From positions 62,001 to 126,000 of the forward strand of contig CANLZY010000008.1 in assembly GCA_947495685.1 (NCBI GenBank): DNA of 64,000 bases. Direction: 5' to 3'. This DNA comes from an uncultured Tropicimonas sp. GTDB lineage: Bacteria > Pseudomonadota > Alphaproteobacteria > Rhodobacterales > Rhodobacteraceae. Positions 39,530 to 50,374 of the stretch are shown here, one piece after another. The notes under the pieces are model-generated. The model searched no databases and was not told where the DNA came from. It saw nothing but the letters and a program-made list of their open reading frames with translations. Made by a program: the position numbers and the translations under genes. Each line of letters starts with the position of its first letter. The stretch's first letter is position 1.

Positions 39530-40819
39530 ATGCGATTTTGGACACTAGTGGCGACCGCCATCCTGACCGTGCTCAGTGCGATCTACCTGTTGCGCGACCT
39601 GCCACCACCCGACCGGATCACCTTTGCCGCCGGGGCGCGGGATGGCGGGTACTGGACCATCGCCGAGCAATACCGCGACCACCTGGAGGATGACGGGGTC
39701 GAAGTGATCATCCTGGAGACAGCCGGTTCCGTGGAAAACCGCGACCTGCTGGACACGCGGCAGGCCGATGTGGGCCTGTTGCAGGGCGGAATTCCGACCG
39801 AGGGGCTGGCAATCGAAGCCCTGGGAACCGTGTTCATCGAGCCGATCATCGTGCAGGCCCGCGCCGACCGCTCCATTCCCGCCAACCCGGCGCTGTGGCG
39901 CGGGTTGACCATCGCCGGGGGCGGATCCGGGTCCGGCACCCGTGCTGCAATCGATGCGCTGGCGAGTGCCGTCGGGATCAAGGCGGCCAACCGGCTTGTC
40001 GATCTGGGCGGGGAAGCGGCGGCCAAGGCATTGCTTGCCGGCGAGATCGACATGGCGATTTTCGTGTCGCTGCCCGATGCCGACTATCTGCAGCCGCTGT
40101 TCCTGGCGTCGGATGTGCGCACGATGCGGCTGGATCATATCGAGGCGATCTCTCAGCGACTGCCAAACAGCCGTGTTGCGACAATACCGTCCGGGGCGAT
40201 CCTGCTCGATCCGGTGGTGCCGGACACATCGCTGCAACTGGTCGCGCTGATGGCCCGGCTGGCGGCGGTGTCGGATTTGCATCCGGCCATCGTCGATCGT
40301 CTGGTGCTGGCCGGGCGGACGATACATGGCGGCAACGACCTGTTCACGCAGACAGGAACGTTTCCCACGGCACTGGACGCGGACATGCCGATCGACCCCG
40401 GCGCGTTCAAGCTGCTGGCCGAAGGGCAGAGCGTCTTTCATTATTGGTTGCCCTACTGGATCGCGGCCCAGATCCGCCGTGTGCTGCTGGTGCTTGTGCC
40501 GCTGCTGATCCTGATCATCCCGTTGTTCCGCGTCCTGCCGGCGCTGTACCAATGGTCCATGCATCGCCGCGTCTGGCGGCATTATGTCGAAATCCGCAGC
40601 ATCGAGGCCGAACTTGTCGAGATATCCGATCGCGCGGAGGTCGAGGCATTGGACGCCCGGCTGGATGTGGTGGATCAGGAACTGGCGGCCATGCGCCTGC
40701 CGCCTGCCTTTCGGGGCGGGGCCTACAACGCGCGGATGCATGTGGAACTGGTGCGACGGCGCATCGCGGACCTGCTGAGCAGCGGAAAGCTGCCAGAGCC
40801 GGACGCGTCGATCATTTAG
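39530..40819 (+). CDS. TAXI-family solute-binding protein with N-terminal anchor, C-terminal TM and cytosolic tail
   Basis: ITFAAGARDGGYWTIAEQYRDHL, ADVGLLQGG, GGGSGSGTRAAIDAL; LLVLVPLLILIIPLFRVLPALYQW near C-terminus. Confidence 0.8.
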   Translation: MRFWTLVATAILTVLSAIYLLRDLPPPDRITFAAGARDGGYWTIAEQYRDHLEDDGVEVIILETAGSVENRDLLDTRQADVGLLQGGIPTEGLAIEALGTVFIEPIIVQARADRSIPANPALWRGLTIAGGGSGSGTRAAIDALASAVGIKAANRLVDLGGEAAAKALLAGEIDMAIFVSLPDADYLQPLFLASDVRTMRLDHIEAISQRLPNSRVATIPSGAILLDPVVPDTSLQLVALMARLAAVSDLHPAIVDRLVLAGRTIHGGNDLFTQTGTFPTALDADMPIDPGAFKLLAEGQSVFHYWLPYWIAAQIRRVLLVLVPLLILIIPLFRVLPALYQWSMHRRVWRHYVEIRSIEAELVEISDRAEVEALDARLDVVDQELAAMRLPPAFRGGAYNARMHVELVRRRIADLLSSGKLPEPDASII

Positions 40820-40836
40820 CGCCGGGTATTTGACGA

Positions 40837-40930
40837 TTTTGCCGACAGCGACATCGACGTGTCGGTTCCGGCGAAATGCACGGCGTGAGACTCGGCTAGA
40901 GCCGGCGTCTCGTCATTCTCGCCGGCAAAA
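40837..40930 (+). other. potentially structured 5' leader of MFS gene
   Basis: ttttgccg(40837-40844)/cggcaaaa(40923-40930) enclosing cgaca..tgtcg and gagac-cggc-taga-gccg-gtctc hairpins. Confidence 0.4.
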
Positions 40931-40941
40931 GGAAACGGCCG

Positions 40942-42246
40942 ATGCTGCACGTCATCAAGGGGACCTGGGCCCTGCTTTTCGGGATTCTGCTGCTGATGGT
41001 CGGCAACGGCGTGCAAGGCACGTTGCTGGGTATCCGCGGTGGCATCGAGGGGTTCTCGGCCTTCGAGATGTCCTTTGTCATGTCGGCCTATTTCCTCGGG
41101 TTCCTTGGCGGCTCCAAACTCGCGCCGGAAATGATCCGTCGTGTCGGGCATATCCGGGTCTTTGCCGCGCTTGGATCGATGGTGTCCGCGATCCTCATCC
41201 TGTACCCGCTGTTCGCCAACCCCTGGGTCTGGGTGGTTGGACGGGTGGTGATGGGGTTCTGCCTGTCGGGGGTCTATGTCACCGCCGAAAGCTGGTTGAA
41301 CAACGCCGTCACCAACGAACGCCGCGGGCAGGCGCTGTCGCTCTACGTGATCGTCCAGATGGCCGGGATCGTCGCGGCACAGGGGCTTTTGCTGGTGGGC
41401 GATCCGTCAGGTTTCGTGCTGTTCGTCATTCCCTCGGTGCTGGTCTCGATCTCGTTCGCACCGATCCTGCTGGCCGTACAGCCGACCCCGGCATTCGAAA
41501 CCACAAAGCCGATGAGCCTTCGCGTATTGTGGGCCGTTTCGCCGCTGGGCTGTGTTGGCCTGTTCCTGCTGGGGGGGGTGTTCTCTGCGCTGTTCGGCAT
41601 GGCATCGGTCTATGGCTCCGAGGCGGGCCTGTCGGTGCCGCAGATCTCCGGGTTTGTCGCCAGCATCTATTTGGGTGGCCTGTTGATGCAATATCCGATC
41701 GGCTGGCTGTCGGACCGGATGGACCGACGGGTGCTGATCATGGGGGCCGCGACCGTGGGGGCCGTCGCCTCGGCCCTCGCAATGGTGATGGCCAGCGATT
41801 TCTACACACTCCTTATGGCAGCCTTTGTCATTGGCGGCACGGCCAACCCGCTCTACGCGCTGTTCCTGGCCTATGTGAACGATCACCTGGAATATGAAGA
41901 CATGGCGGCGGCGTCCGGCGGGTTGGTCTTCATCAGTGGAATCGGGGCGATCACCGGGCCGCTCATTACCGCCTGGATCATGGGGCAGGTCGGCCCGCAG
42001 GGGTTCTTCCTGTTCCTGACGATCCTGTCTGCGAGCATGGCCGGCTATGCCGCCTGGCGCATGACGCGATCCGATGCCGTGCCGGTCGACGAGACCGGAT
42101 CCTACGCGCCGGTGCTGCCAACCGCGTCGCCGGTTGCGGTCGGGGTCGCTCAGGAGGTATTCATCGAAACTGCACAGGAAGCGGAAGCCGAGGCAAATGC
42201 CGAGGCTGAACGGGATTTGGCAGGACACGACGGCAGCGCGGCCTGA
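40942..42246 (+). CDS. MFS transporter (YcaD-like)
   Basis: 12 hydrophobic segments; GRVVMGFCLSGVYVTAESWLNNAVTNERRGQALSLY. Confidence 0.92.
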   Translation: MLHVIKGTWALLFGILLLMVGNGVQGTLLGIRGGIEGFSAFEMSFVMSAYFLGFLGGSKLAPEMIRRVGHIRVFAALGSMVSAILILYPLFANPWVWVVGRVVMGFCLSGVYVTAESWLNNAVTNERRGQALSLYVIVQMAGIVAAQGLLLVGDPSGFVLFVIPSVLVSISFAPILLAVQPTPAFETTKPMSLRVLWAVSPLGCVGLFLLGGVFSALFGMASVYGSEAGLSVPQISGFVASIYLGGLLMQYPIGWLSDRMDRRVLIMGAATVGAVASALAMVMASDFYTLLMAAFVIGGTANPLYALFLAYVNDHLEYEDMAAASGGLVFISGIGAITGPLITAWIMGQVGPQGFFLFLTILSASMAGYAAWRMTRSDAVPVDETGSYAPVLPTASPVAVGVAQEVFIETAQEAEAEANAEAERDLAGHDGSAA

Positions 42247-42273
42247 CGTCCTGTCTTCAGGGAGGACAAGGGT

Positions 42274-42876
42274 ATGGCGGATGTTACCGCACAGGACGTA
42301 ACACGATTCTGGGTAGAGGAGGTCGGACCAGCCGGCTGGTACAAGGCAGACGACGCGCTGGATGCGCAGATCCGCGACAGGTTCCTGGCCACCTGGGAAG
42401 CCGCCCACAGTGGCGACATGTACGAATGGTGCCACGACGGCGCAGGCGTGTTGGGCTTTTTGATCCTGACCGATCAGCTTCCGCGCAACATGTTCCGGGG
42501 CGATCCGCGGTCGTTTGCAACAGATGTGCTGGCGCGAACCGCAGCAAAGCTGGCGATTCATCGCCGCTGGGACCTGTCGGTGCCCGAACCGGAGCGGCAG
42601 TTCTTCTACCTGCCCTTGATGCATTCCGAAAACCTGGAGGACCAGGACCGCTGTATCCGGTTGATGAGTGATCGTCTGCCGGAGACCGGCGAATCCAACG
42701 TGCGTCATGCGCGGGCCCACCGCGAGATCGTGCGCCTGTTCGGGCGGTTTCCGTTCCGCAACGAGGCTCTTGGCCGGATGACGCTGCCCAAGGAACAGGT
42801 CTTTCTCGACACCGGCGGATACGGCGCGGTGCTCAATGCGTTGACCGAGGAAGGCGAGGCCGAGCCCTCTGCGTGA
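42274..42876 (+). CDS. DUF924 family protein
   Basis: VTRFWVEEVGPAGWYKADDALDAQIRDRFLATWEAAHSG; LILTDQLPRNMFRGDPRSFATD; YLPLMHSENLEDQ. Confidence 0.93.
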   Translation: MADVTAQDVTRFWVEEVGPAGWYKADDALDAQIRDRFLATWEAAHSGDMYEWCHDGAGVLGFLILTDQLPRNMFRGDPRSFATDVLARTAAKLAIHRRWDLSVPEPERQFFYLPLMHSENLEDQDRCIRLMSDRLPETGESNVRHARAHREIVRLFGRFPFRNEALGRMTLPKEQVFLDTGGYGAVLNALTEEGEAEPSA

Positions 42877-43038
42877 TGCAGATGTGCACCGGGCCGGGGG
42901 AAACGCGGCAACGAGGCGCCGCGTACAGGGCCGTGCCGTGTTGCTGTTTTTGCACAAAGCCATGCACACAGGGAATGGCGGCCTTTCTGACGCTGGGTCA
43001 GAATTCCTCGATCTGGGGCCTTCGCGCGTCGGCAGAAA

Positions 43039-43056
43039 TAGTTTAATGCTGAACTA
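43039..43056. promoter_or_regulatory. near-palindromic MarR-like operator candidate upstream of lpd
   Basis: TAGTTTAATGCTGAACTA (tagtt/aacta perfect; AGTTTA-N4-TGAACT one mismatch). Confidence 0.45.
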
Positions 43057-43079
43057 AATTGAACCGTGGAGGGCCGGAG

Positions 43080-44474
43080 ATGGCTGCACAGACTTTCGAC
43101 ATGATTGTGATCGGCTCCGGCCCCGGCGGCTACGTTGCCGCGATCCGTGGCGCGCAACTCGGGCTGAAGGTCGCCTGTGTGGAACGCGAGCATTTGGGCG
43201 GCATCTGCCTCAACTGGGGCTGCATTCCGACCAAGGCGCTGCTGCGGTCTGCCGAGGTGTTTCACCTGATGGAGCGGGCCAAGGAATTCGGCCTGAAAGC
43301 CGAGAACCTCGGTTATGACATCGATGCGGTCGTGGCGCGCTCGCGTGGCGTGGCCAAGCAATTGTCCGGTGGTATCGGCCACCTGTTCAAGAAGAACAAG
43401 GTCACCACGATCATGGGCGAGGCGACCCTGTCCGGCAAGGGCAAGGTCTCGGTCAAGACCGACAAGGGCACCGAAGAGCTGACAGCGCCGAACATCGTCG
43501 TGGCCACCGGTGCGCGCGCCCGCGAACTGCCCGGCCTGGAGGCCGACGGCAAGCGGGTCTGGACCTACAAGCATGCGCTTCAGCCCCCGCACATGCCCAA
43601 GAAACTGCTGGTGATCGGCTCGGGCGCCATCGGCATCGAGTTCGCCAGCTTTTACAACACGCTGGGCGCGGAAACGACCGTGGTCGAGGTGATGGACCGG
43701 GTGCTGCCGGTTGAGGATGCCGAGATCTCGGCCTTCGCCAAGAAGGCCTTCGTCAAGCAGGGCATGAAGATCATGGAGAAATCCATGGTCAAGAAGCTCG
43801 ACCGTTCGGCCGACAAGGTCGTCGCCCACATCGAGTCCAACGGCAAGGTCGAGACGATGGAGTTCGACACGGTCATCTCGGCCGTCGGCATCGTCGGCAA
43901 CGTCGAAAATCTGGGCCTCGAAGCGCTTGGCGTGAAGATCGACCGGACGCACGTGATCACGGACGCGTTCTGCCGGACCAGCGTCGAAGGGCTCTATGCG
44001 ATCGGCGACATTGCCGGGGCTCCCTGGCTGGCTCACAAGGCAAGCCACGAAGGCGTCATGGTGGCCGAACTGATCAAGGGGCTGCATGCCCACCCGGTAA
44101 AGCCCGAGAGCATTGCCGGATGCACCTATTGCAACCCTCAGGTCGCCAGCGTCGGCCTGACCGAGGCGAAAGCCAAGGAGGCCGGGTATGACATCAAGGT
44201 CGGCCGCTTCCCGTTCATCGGCAACGGCAAGGCGATTGCCCTGGGCGAGCCGCAAGGCATGATCAAGACAATCTTTGACGCCAAGACCGGCGAACTGCTG
44301 GGCGCCCACATGGTCGGCGCCGAAGTGACCGAACTGATCCAGGGCTATGTCATTGGCCGGCAACTGGAAACGACCGAGCAGGACCTGATGGAAACGGTGT
44401 TCCCGCACCCGACCCTGAGCGAGATGATGCACGAAAGCGTTCTGGATGCCTTTGATCGCGTGATCCACATGTAA
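43080..44474 (+). CDS. lpdA: dihydrolipoyl dehydrogenase
   Basis: IGSGPGGYVAAIRGAQLGLKVACVE, GGICLNWGCIPTKALLRSAE, HPHPTLSE-type VFPHPTLSEMMHESVLDA. Confidence 0.96.
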   Translation: MAAQTFDMIVIGSGPGGYVAAIRGAQLGLKVACVEREHLGGICLNWGCIPTKALLRSAEVFHLMERAKEFGLKAENLGYDIDAVVARSRGVAKQLSGGIGHLFKKNKVTTIMGEATLSGKGKVSVKTDKGTEELTAPNIVVATGARARELPGLEADGKRVWTYKHALQPPHMPKKLLVIGSGAIGIEFASFYNTLGAETTVVEVMDRVLPVEDAEISAFAKKAFVKQGMKIMEKSMVKKLDRSADKVVAHIESNGKVETMEFDTVISAVGIVGNVENLGLEALGVKIDRTHVITDAFCRTSVEGLYAIGDIAGAPWLAHKASHEGVMVAELIKGLHAHPVKPESIAGCTYCNPQVASVGLTEAKAKEAGYDIKVGRFPFIGNGKAIALGEPQGMIKTIFDAKTGELLGAHMVGAEVTELIQGYVIGRQLETTEQDLMETVFPHPTLSEMMHESVLDAFDRVIHM

Positions 44475-44516
44475 CTCTGCGCGACACAGGGTTTCGCCGC
44501 CTGACGGCGTCGATCA

Positions 44517-44547
44517 ACGGGGGCGCGCCTTGCAGGCGCGCCCCCGT
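44517..44547 (+). terminator. terminator downstream of lpdA
   Basis: acgggggcgcgcct-tgc-aggcgcgcccccgt, perfect 14-bp stem. Confidence 0.85.
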
Positions 44548-45067
44548 TCTGGGTTTTGAGGCCCGGCGGTGAAGGGAGGGGATGCCCAACATGAAAAGGG
44601 ACGCCGCCCATCTGTCGAGTTGGCCGGTTTGTCCCACGCCTGCGCCGAAGGCGGACCGTCCGGGAGCCGCTGCGACCTGATCCTACATCGGCAGGACGGT
44701 TTTCCTGTGTCGAGATTGCCTGGCCAGCAATGACAAGATCGCCAGTCCGGTGATGGCGCGGGTCCGGCCACGGCCATGTCCGCGCGCCAAATCTGTCGTG
44801 GTCAGAAGGGCTCGGTTTGCGTCCGATGCCGAGGTTGCTGCGCAAACCCTGTGCGCAGGCATGATGCCTGCCTCACCGGACCGGTTGCGCACCTGGAACG
44901 TCACGGCTTGCATATGGGTCCTGCTGGGCCGGAGAGATCGTTCGCGCAGTGTTGTTTTTCTGGGAAGACGGGCCAAATGGTGCCGATGTTTACGGAATGT
45001 TCTCGATTTTAGATTGGAGAATCCGGTCTGCTCGCTTATCTGTCCCTTAACCGTCACGGGGTGGAAC

Positions 45068-47929
45068 ATGGCCGAACAGAAGTTCATCGAGGTGCGCGGC
45101 GCGCGCGAACACAACCTGAAAAACATCGACGTGGATATTCCGCGCGACCAACTGGTTGTGATCACGGGGCTTTCGGGGTCTGGCAAGTCGAGCCTCGCGT
45201 TCGACACGATCTATGCCGAGGGCCAGCGCCGCTATGTGGAATCGCTGTCGGCCTATGCGCGCCAGTTCCTCGACATGATGGAAAAGCCGGATGTGGATCA
45301 CATCAGCGGCCTCAGCCCGGCGATCTCTATCGAGCAGAAGACGACCAGCAAGAACCCGCGCTCGACCGTCGGCACCGTGACCGAGATCTATGACTACATG
45401 CGGTTGCTGTTCGCCCGCGTGGGCACACCCTATTCGCCGGCCACCGGACTGCCGATCGAGGCGCAGCAGGTGCAGGACATGGTCGACCGGGTGATGACGA
45501 TGGAGGAGGGCACGCGCGCCTACCTGCTGGCGCCCATCGTTCGTGATCGCAAGGGCGAGTACCGCAAGGAATTCCTCGAACTGCGCAAGCAGGGCTTCCA
45601 ACGGGTGAAGGTCGACGGCGCGTTCCACGACCTGGACGAACCGCCAACGCTCGACAAGAAGTTCCGCCATGACATCGACGTGGTCGTGGACCGGATCGTC
45701 GTACGCGACGGGTTGGAGACGCGTCTTGCCGACAGTTTCCGCACCGCGCTGGACCTTGCTGACGGGATCGCGATCCTTGAGACCGCGCCGACGGACGGCG
45801 AGCCGGAGCGCATGACGTTTTCCGAGAAATTTGCCTGTCCGGTGAGCGGCTTCACCATCCCCGAGATCGAGCCGCGATTGTTCTCGTTCAACGCGCCCTT
45901 CGGGGCCTGTCCGGAATGCGACGGCCTTGGGGTCGAGCTGTTCTTTGACGAACGTCTCGTGGTCCCCGACGTTACGCTGAAGGTCTATGACGGTGCGCTT
46001 GCACCCTGGCGCAAGGGCAAGTCACCGTATTTCCTGCAGACCATCGAAGCCATCGCCAAACATTACGAGTTCAACAAGAACGCCCGGTGGAAGGACCTGC
46101 CGGAGCATGTGCAGAAGGTGTTCCTCTACGGGTCGGGCGATGACGAGATCCTGTTCCGCTATGACGAGGGGGGGCGGGTCTATCAGGTGACACGCAGTTT
46201 CGAGGGCGTGATCCCGAACATGGAACGCCGCTATCGCGAGACGGATTCGAACTGGATTCGCGAAGAATTCGAACGCTACCAGAACAACCGCTCCTGCGGG
46301 TCCTGCGGCGGGTTCCGGCTGCGGCAGGAGGCGCTGGCGGTCAAGATCGCAGGGCTGCATATCGGCCAGGTAGTGCAGATGTCGATCAAGGAGGCCTACG
46401 ACTGGTGCGCCGCCGTGCCCGACAGCCTGACCGCCCAGAAGAACGAGATCGCCCGCGCGATCCTGAAGGAGATCCGCGAGCGCGTCGGCTTCCTGAACAA
46501 TGTGGGGCTCGAATACCTGACGCTGTCGCGCAACGCCGGCACCCTGTCAGGGGGCGAGAGCCAGCGGATCCGCCTGGCCAGCCAGATCGGCTCCGGCCTG
46601 ACCGGCGTGCTTTACGTGCTGGACGAGCCCTCGATCGGGTTGCACCAGCGCGACAACGACCGTTTGCTGGGGACGCTGAAGAACCTGCGCGACCAGGGCA
46701 ACACGGTGATCGTGGTCGAGCATGACGAAGAGGCGATCCGCGAGGCCGACTACGTGTTCGACATCGGTCCTGGCGCCGGTGTGCATGGCGGCGCGGTGGT
46801 GGCCAAGGGCACGCCGGACGAGATCGCCTCCAACGAGGACTCGCTGACCGGCGCCTACCTGTCCCGCACGCGCGAGATCCCGGTGTCGCAGACCCGCCGC
46901 AAGGGCAACAAGAAGTCGATCAAGGTGGTGAAGGCGGGGGGCAACAACCTCAAGGACATCACCGTGGAGTTTCCGCTGGCCAAGTTCGTCTGCGTGACCG
47001 GCGTGTCTGGCGGTGGCAAGTCGACGTTGACCATCGAGACCCTGTTCAAGACCGCCTCGATGCGGCTGAATGGTGCCCGCCAGACGCCCGCGCCCTGCGA
47101 GACGATCAAGGGGTTGGAGCATCTGGACAAGGTGATCGACATCGACCAGCGCGCGATCGGGCGCACGCCGCGTTCGAATCCCGCGACCTACACCGGCGCC
47201 TTCACGCCGATCCGCGACTGGTTCGCCGGTCTGCCCGAAGCCAAGGCGCGCGGCTACAAGCCCGGGCGGTTCTCCTTCAACGTCAAGGGCGGGCGCTGCG
47301 AGGCCTGCAAGGGCGATGGGCTGATCAAGATCGAGATGCACTTCCTCCCTGATGTCTATGTGACCTGCGAGACCTGTGGCGGGGCGCGGTACAACCGCGA
47401 AACGCTGGAGATCAAGTTCAAGGGCAAGAGCATTGCAGATGTGCTCGACATGACGGTCGAGGATGCGCAGACCTTCTTCAAGGCAGTGCCGAGCATCCGC
47501 GAAAAGATGGACGCGCTGGTCCGCGTGGGGCTGGGGTATATCAAGGTCGGCCAGCAGGCGACGACGCTTTCGGGCGGCGAGGCCCAGCGGGTAAAATTGT
47601 CCAAGGAACTGGCGAAGCGCTCGACCGGCCGCACGCTCTACATTCTCGACGAGCCGACAACGGGGCTGCATTTCGAGGATGTCCGAAAGCTGCTGGAAGT
47701 GCTGCACGAACTGGTGGAGCAGGGAAACACCGTGGTGGTGATCGAACACAATCTCGATGTCGTCAAGACAGCGGACTGGATCATCGATATCGGCCCCGAG
47801 GGGGGCGATGGCGGCGGCACGGTCGTTGCGACGGGAACACCCGAACAGGTCGCGGAAACGCTCGACAGCCATACAGGCCGGTACCTGAAGCCGATGTTGG
47901 ACGCTGCGCGCAAGGTGGCCGCCGAGTAG
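45068..47929 (+). CDS. uvrA: excinuclease ABC subunit A
   Basis: [75 protein letters not shown]; zinc motif [12 protein letters not shown]. Confidence 0.98.
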   Translation: MAEQKFIEVRGAREHNLKNIDVDIPRDQLVVITGLSGSGKSSLAFDTIYAEGQRRYVESLSAYARQFLDMMEKPDVDHISGLSPAISIEQKTTSKNPRSTVGTVTEIYDYMRLLFARVGTPYSPATGLPIEAQQVQDMVDRVMTMEEGTRAYLLAPIVRDRKGEYRKEFLELRKQGFQRVKVDGAFHDLDEPPTLDKKFRHDIDVVVDRIVVRDGLETRLADSFRTALDLADGIAILETAPTDGEPERMTFSEKFACPVSGFTIPEIEPRLFSFNAPFGACPECDGLGVELFFDERLVVPDVTLKVYDGALAPWRKGKSPYFLQTIEAIAKHYEFNKNARWKDLPEHVQKVFLYGSGDDEILFRYDEGGRVYQVTRSFEGVIPNMERRYRETDSNWIREEFERYQNNRSCGSCGGFRLRQEALAVKIAGLHIGQVVQMSIKEAYDWCAAVPDSLTAQKNEIARAILKEIRERVGFLNNVGLEYLTLSRNAGTLSGGESQRIRLASQIGSGLTGVLYVLDEPSIGLHQRDNDRLLGTLKNLRDQGNTVIVVEHDEEAIREADYVFDIGPGAGVHGGAVVAKGTPDEIASNEDSLTGAYLSRTREIPVSQTRRKGNKKSIKVVKAGGNNLKDITVEFPLAKFVCVTGVSGGGKSTLTIETLFKTASMRLNGARQTPAPCETIKGLEHLDKVIDIDQRAIGRTPRSNPATYTGAFTPIRDWFAGLPEAKARGYKPGRFSFNVKGGRCEACKGDGLIKIEMHFLPDVYVTCETCGGARYNRETLEIKFKGKSIADVLDMTVEDAQTFFKAVPSIREKMDALVRVGLGYIKVGQQATTLSGGEAQRVKLSKELAKRSTGRTLYILDEPTTGLHFEDVRKLLEVLHELVEQGNTVVVIEHNLDVVKTADWIIDIGPEGGDGGGTVVATGTPEQVAETLDSHTGRYLKPMLDAARKVAAE

Positions 47930-48095
47930 CCGGACTGATCGCCGTCAAGCCTTGGCGGCGGTCGCTTCTATAAAGTCCTGCCTTGAAATGCATATCTAAA
48001 AATTATATTCAAAACCTGACCTCGGATTGACCTATCTCATGTCTCACAGGTCCTGACGTGCGCATCCTCCAACAGTTACTAAAGGAGGAAATTGA

Positions 48096-48542
48096 ATGCG
48101 TATTTTTAAGGGTCTGGCCCTGGGCTTTGCCCTGGCACTCATTGGACTCGGCGCGTCGGCAGAAGGCGGCAAGCCCGGGTTGTTCGTCAACTTGACGACG
48201 GATGATACCTGGGCAGCGGCCAAGGCCATCATGTTCGCCCATGACAAGGCGCTGAAGACCGGGCACGAACCGGTCGCGATCTGGCTGAATGTGCGGGGCG
48301 TGTATCTGGCCGACAAGAAGCGGCCCAGTCATGTTCACGGCTTGATGGCGGACGAGGGGACCTCGATTCAAGACATGCTGACGGCCTTCATGGCCGATGG
48401 CGGACAAGTGCTGATGTGCAGTGCCTGTTCCAAAGCTGCCGGACTGACCAAGGAGGACTATATCGCCGGCGTCGAAATGGGGTCCTGGCCTGTCATTGAG
48501 GGCATTCTCTTCGATCCGGATGTCAAGACGCTGTCCTGGTGA
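48096..48542 (+). CDS. exported DsrE-family protein
   Basis: signal peptide MRIFKGLALGFALALIGLGASA; DsrE-like GLFVNLTTDDTWAAAKAIMFAHDKALKTGH; CSAC motif. Confidence 0.8.
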   Translation: MRIFKGLALGFALALIGLGASAEGGKPGLFVNLTTDDTWAAAKAIMFAHDKALKTGHEPVAIWLNVRGVYLADKKRPSHVHGLMADEGTSIQDMLTAFMADGGQVLMCSACSKAAGLTKEDYIAGVEMGSWPVIEGILFDPDVKTLSW

Positions 48543-48758
48543 CGCCGTGGTGGCGGGCACCAACCGGCCCGCTCGAACGCAATGCCCCGGAGCACGAATT
48601 TGGCCCTGGGGGTGATCGGGTCGGCAGGACATTGCTCCGGTGATGTAAGTGCCGCCCCGGTTTTTCCATAGCCGCGGGGCTGGGTTAGGGCAGGTGACAG
48701 TCGCGCGAATTGGGTGGTCGGCCAAACATCAATTGACCGGTGGGCCGATCCGTGTCTA

Positions 48759-48782
48759 TTATTTGAACACTTGTTCAAATAA
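48759..48782. promoter_or_regulatory. candidate TetR-type operator upstream of ivd
   Basis: TTATTTGAAC-ACTT-GTTCAAATAA, perfect 10-bp inverted repeat 24 bp upstream of the ATG. Confidence 0.7.
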
Positions 48783-48805
48783 CGGGGAGGGGAGGCCCTG
48801 TTGCG

Positions 48806-49969
48806 ATGTTCAACGCGACGATGAATTTCGATCTCGGCGAGGAGGTTACGGCCCTTCGCGACATGGTGCATCGCTGGGCCCAGGAACGGGTCAAGCCGAT
48901 GGCGGCGCAGATCGATTCCACCAACACTTTCCCGCCAGAGCTATGGCGGGAAATGGGCGACCTCGGCCTGCTGGGGATCACGGTGCCCGAGGAATACGGC
49001 GGCGCGGGCATGTCCTACCTGGCGCATACGATTGCGGTGGAAGAGATCGCCCGGGCCTCGGCCTCCGTTTCGCTGTCCTACGGCGCCCATTCCAACCTCT
49101 GCGTTAACCAGATCAAGCTGAACGGCACCGAGGCCCAGAAACGTACTTACCTGCCGGGCCTGCTCTCGGGTGAAAACGTCGGGGCGCTTGCCATGAGCGA
49201 AGCCGGCGCCGGCTCGGACGTTGTCTCGATGAAACTGCGGGCCGAGAAGCGCAACGACCGCTATGTGCTCAATGGCACCAAGTATTGGATCACCAACGGG
49301 CCGGACGCCGACACCCTGGTGGTCTATGCCAAGACCGACCCGGAAGCAGGCGCAAAGGGCATCACGGCCTTCGTCGTAGAAAAGACGATGGCCGGGTTCT
49401 CGACCAGCAAGCATTTCGACAAGATGGGGATGCGGGGCTCGAACACCGCCGAACTGATTTTCGAGGATGTCGAGGTGCCCTTTGACAACGTGCTCGGCGA
49501 GGAGGGAAAGGGCGTGCGGGTGCTGATGTCGGGGCTGGACTACGAACGGGTCGTCCTGGCCGGAATCGGCACCGGGATCATCGCCGCCTGCCTTGACGAG
49601 ATCATGCCCTACATGCGCGATCGCAAGCAATTCGGCCAGCCGGTCGGGAGCTTTCAGCTGATGCAGGGCAAGATCGCCGACATGTACACGGCGATGAACA
49701 CCGCGCGTGCCTATGTCTACGAGGTGGCCAAGTCCTGTGACCGGGGTGCGGTCACCCGCCAGGACGCCGCCGCCTGTGTGCTCTACTCCTCCGAAGTGGC
49801 CATGACGCAGGCCCACCAGGCCGTTCAGGCCATGGGGGGCGCCGGCTTCATGAACGATTCCGCTGTCAGCCGACTGTTCCGGGATGCAAAGCTGATGGAG
49901 ATCGGAGCGGGGACGTCGGAGATTCGGCGCATGCTCATCGGTCGGGAACTGATGTCGGCAATGGGGTGA
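48806..49969 (+). CDS. ivd: isovaleryl-CoA dehydrogenase
   Basis: acyl-CoA dehydrogenase: [50 protein letters not shown]; genomic context with mccAB/hmgL. Confidence 0.94.
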   Translation: MFNATMNFDLGEEVTALRDMVHRWAQERVKPMAAQIDSTNTFPPELWREMGDLGLLGITVPEEYGGAGMSYLAHTIAVEEIARASASVSLSYGAHSNLCVNQIKLNGTEAQKRTYLPGLLSGENVGALAMSEAGAGSDVVSMKLRAEKRNDRYVLNGTKYWITNGPDADTLVVYAKTDPEAGAKGITAFVVEKTMAGFSTSKHFDKMGMRGSNTAELIFEDVEVPFDNVLGEEGKGVRVLMSGLDYERVVLAGIGTGIIAACLDEIMPYMRDRKQFGQPVGSFQLMQGKIADMYTAMNTARAYVYEVAKSCDRGAVTRQDAAACVLYSSEVAMTQAHQAVQAMGGAGFMNDSAVSRLFRDAKLMEIGAGTSEIRRMLIGRELMSAMG

Positions 49970-49972
49970 ATC

Positions 49973-50374
49973 GTGGGCGATGAAGGTATGTTCTGGGAGG
50001 GGACGCCGGGTCTCCTTCACTCGGATTTTCCAGTTCTGGTTCATGCGCTGGAACTGGTCTCGGCGGGCATAGATGTGCTCGCGATCTTCGTGATGCTGAT
50101 TGGGACGATCCGTTTCCTGATCGGCTTTCTGCGCGCGGAGACCAAGGGAACCGAGCCGGAACGTGCCCGCATCATCAACGGAGAGCGCATCCAGCTGGGC
50201 CGCTACATACTGGCCGGGCTGATGGTGTTCATCGTGTCCGACATCATCCACACCGCGCTGAGTCTGGATCTGGGCGACCTGATCTTCCTTGGCATGCTCG
50301 TCGTGATCCGTTTCGGCATCAGCTACCTGCTGGGGCAGGAAGTCCGTGCCATCAAGGAGGACCCGGAACTATGA
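49973..50374 (+). CDS. DUF1622 family membrane protein
   Basis: ISAGIDVLAIFVMLIGTIRFLIGFL, GRYILAGLMVFIVSDIIHTAL. Confidence 0.8.
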   Translation: MGDEGMFWEGTPGLLHSDFPVLVHALELVSAGIDVLAIFVMLIGTIRFLIGFLRAETKGTEPERARIINGERIQLGRYILAGLMVFIVSDIIHTALSLDLGDLIFLGMLVVIRFGISYLLGQEVRAIKEDPEL

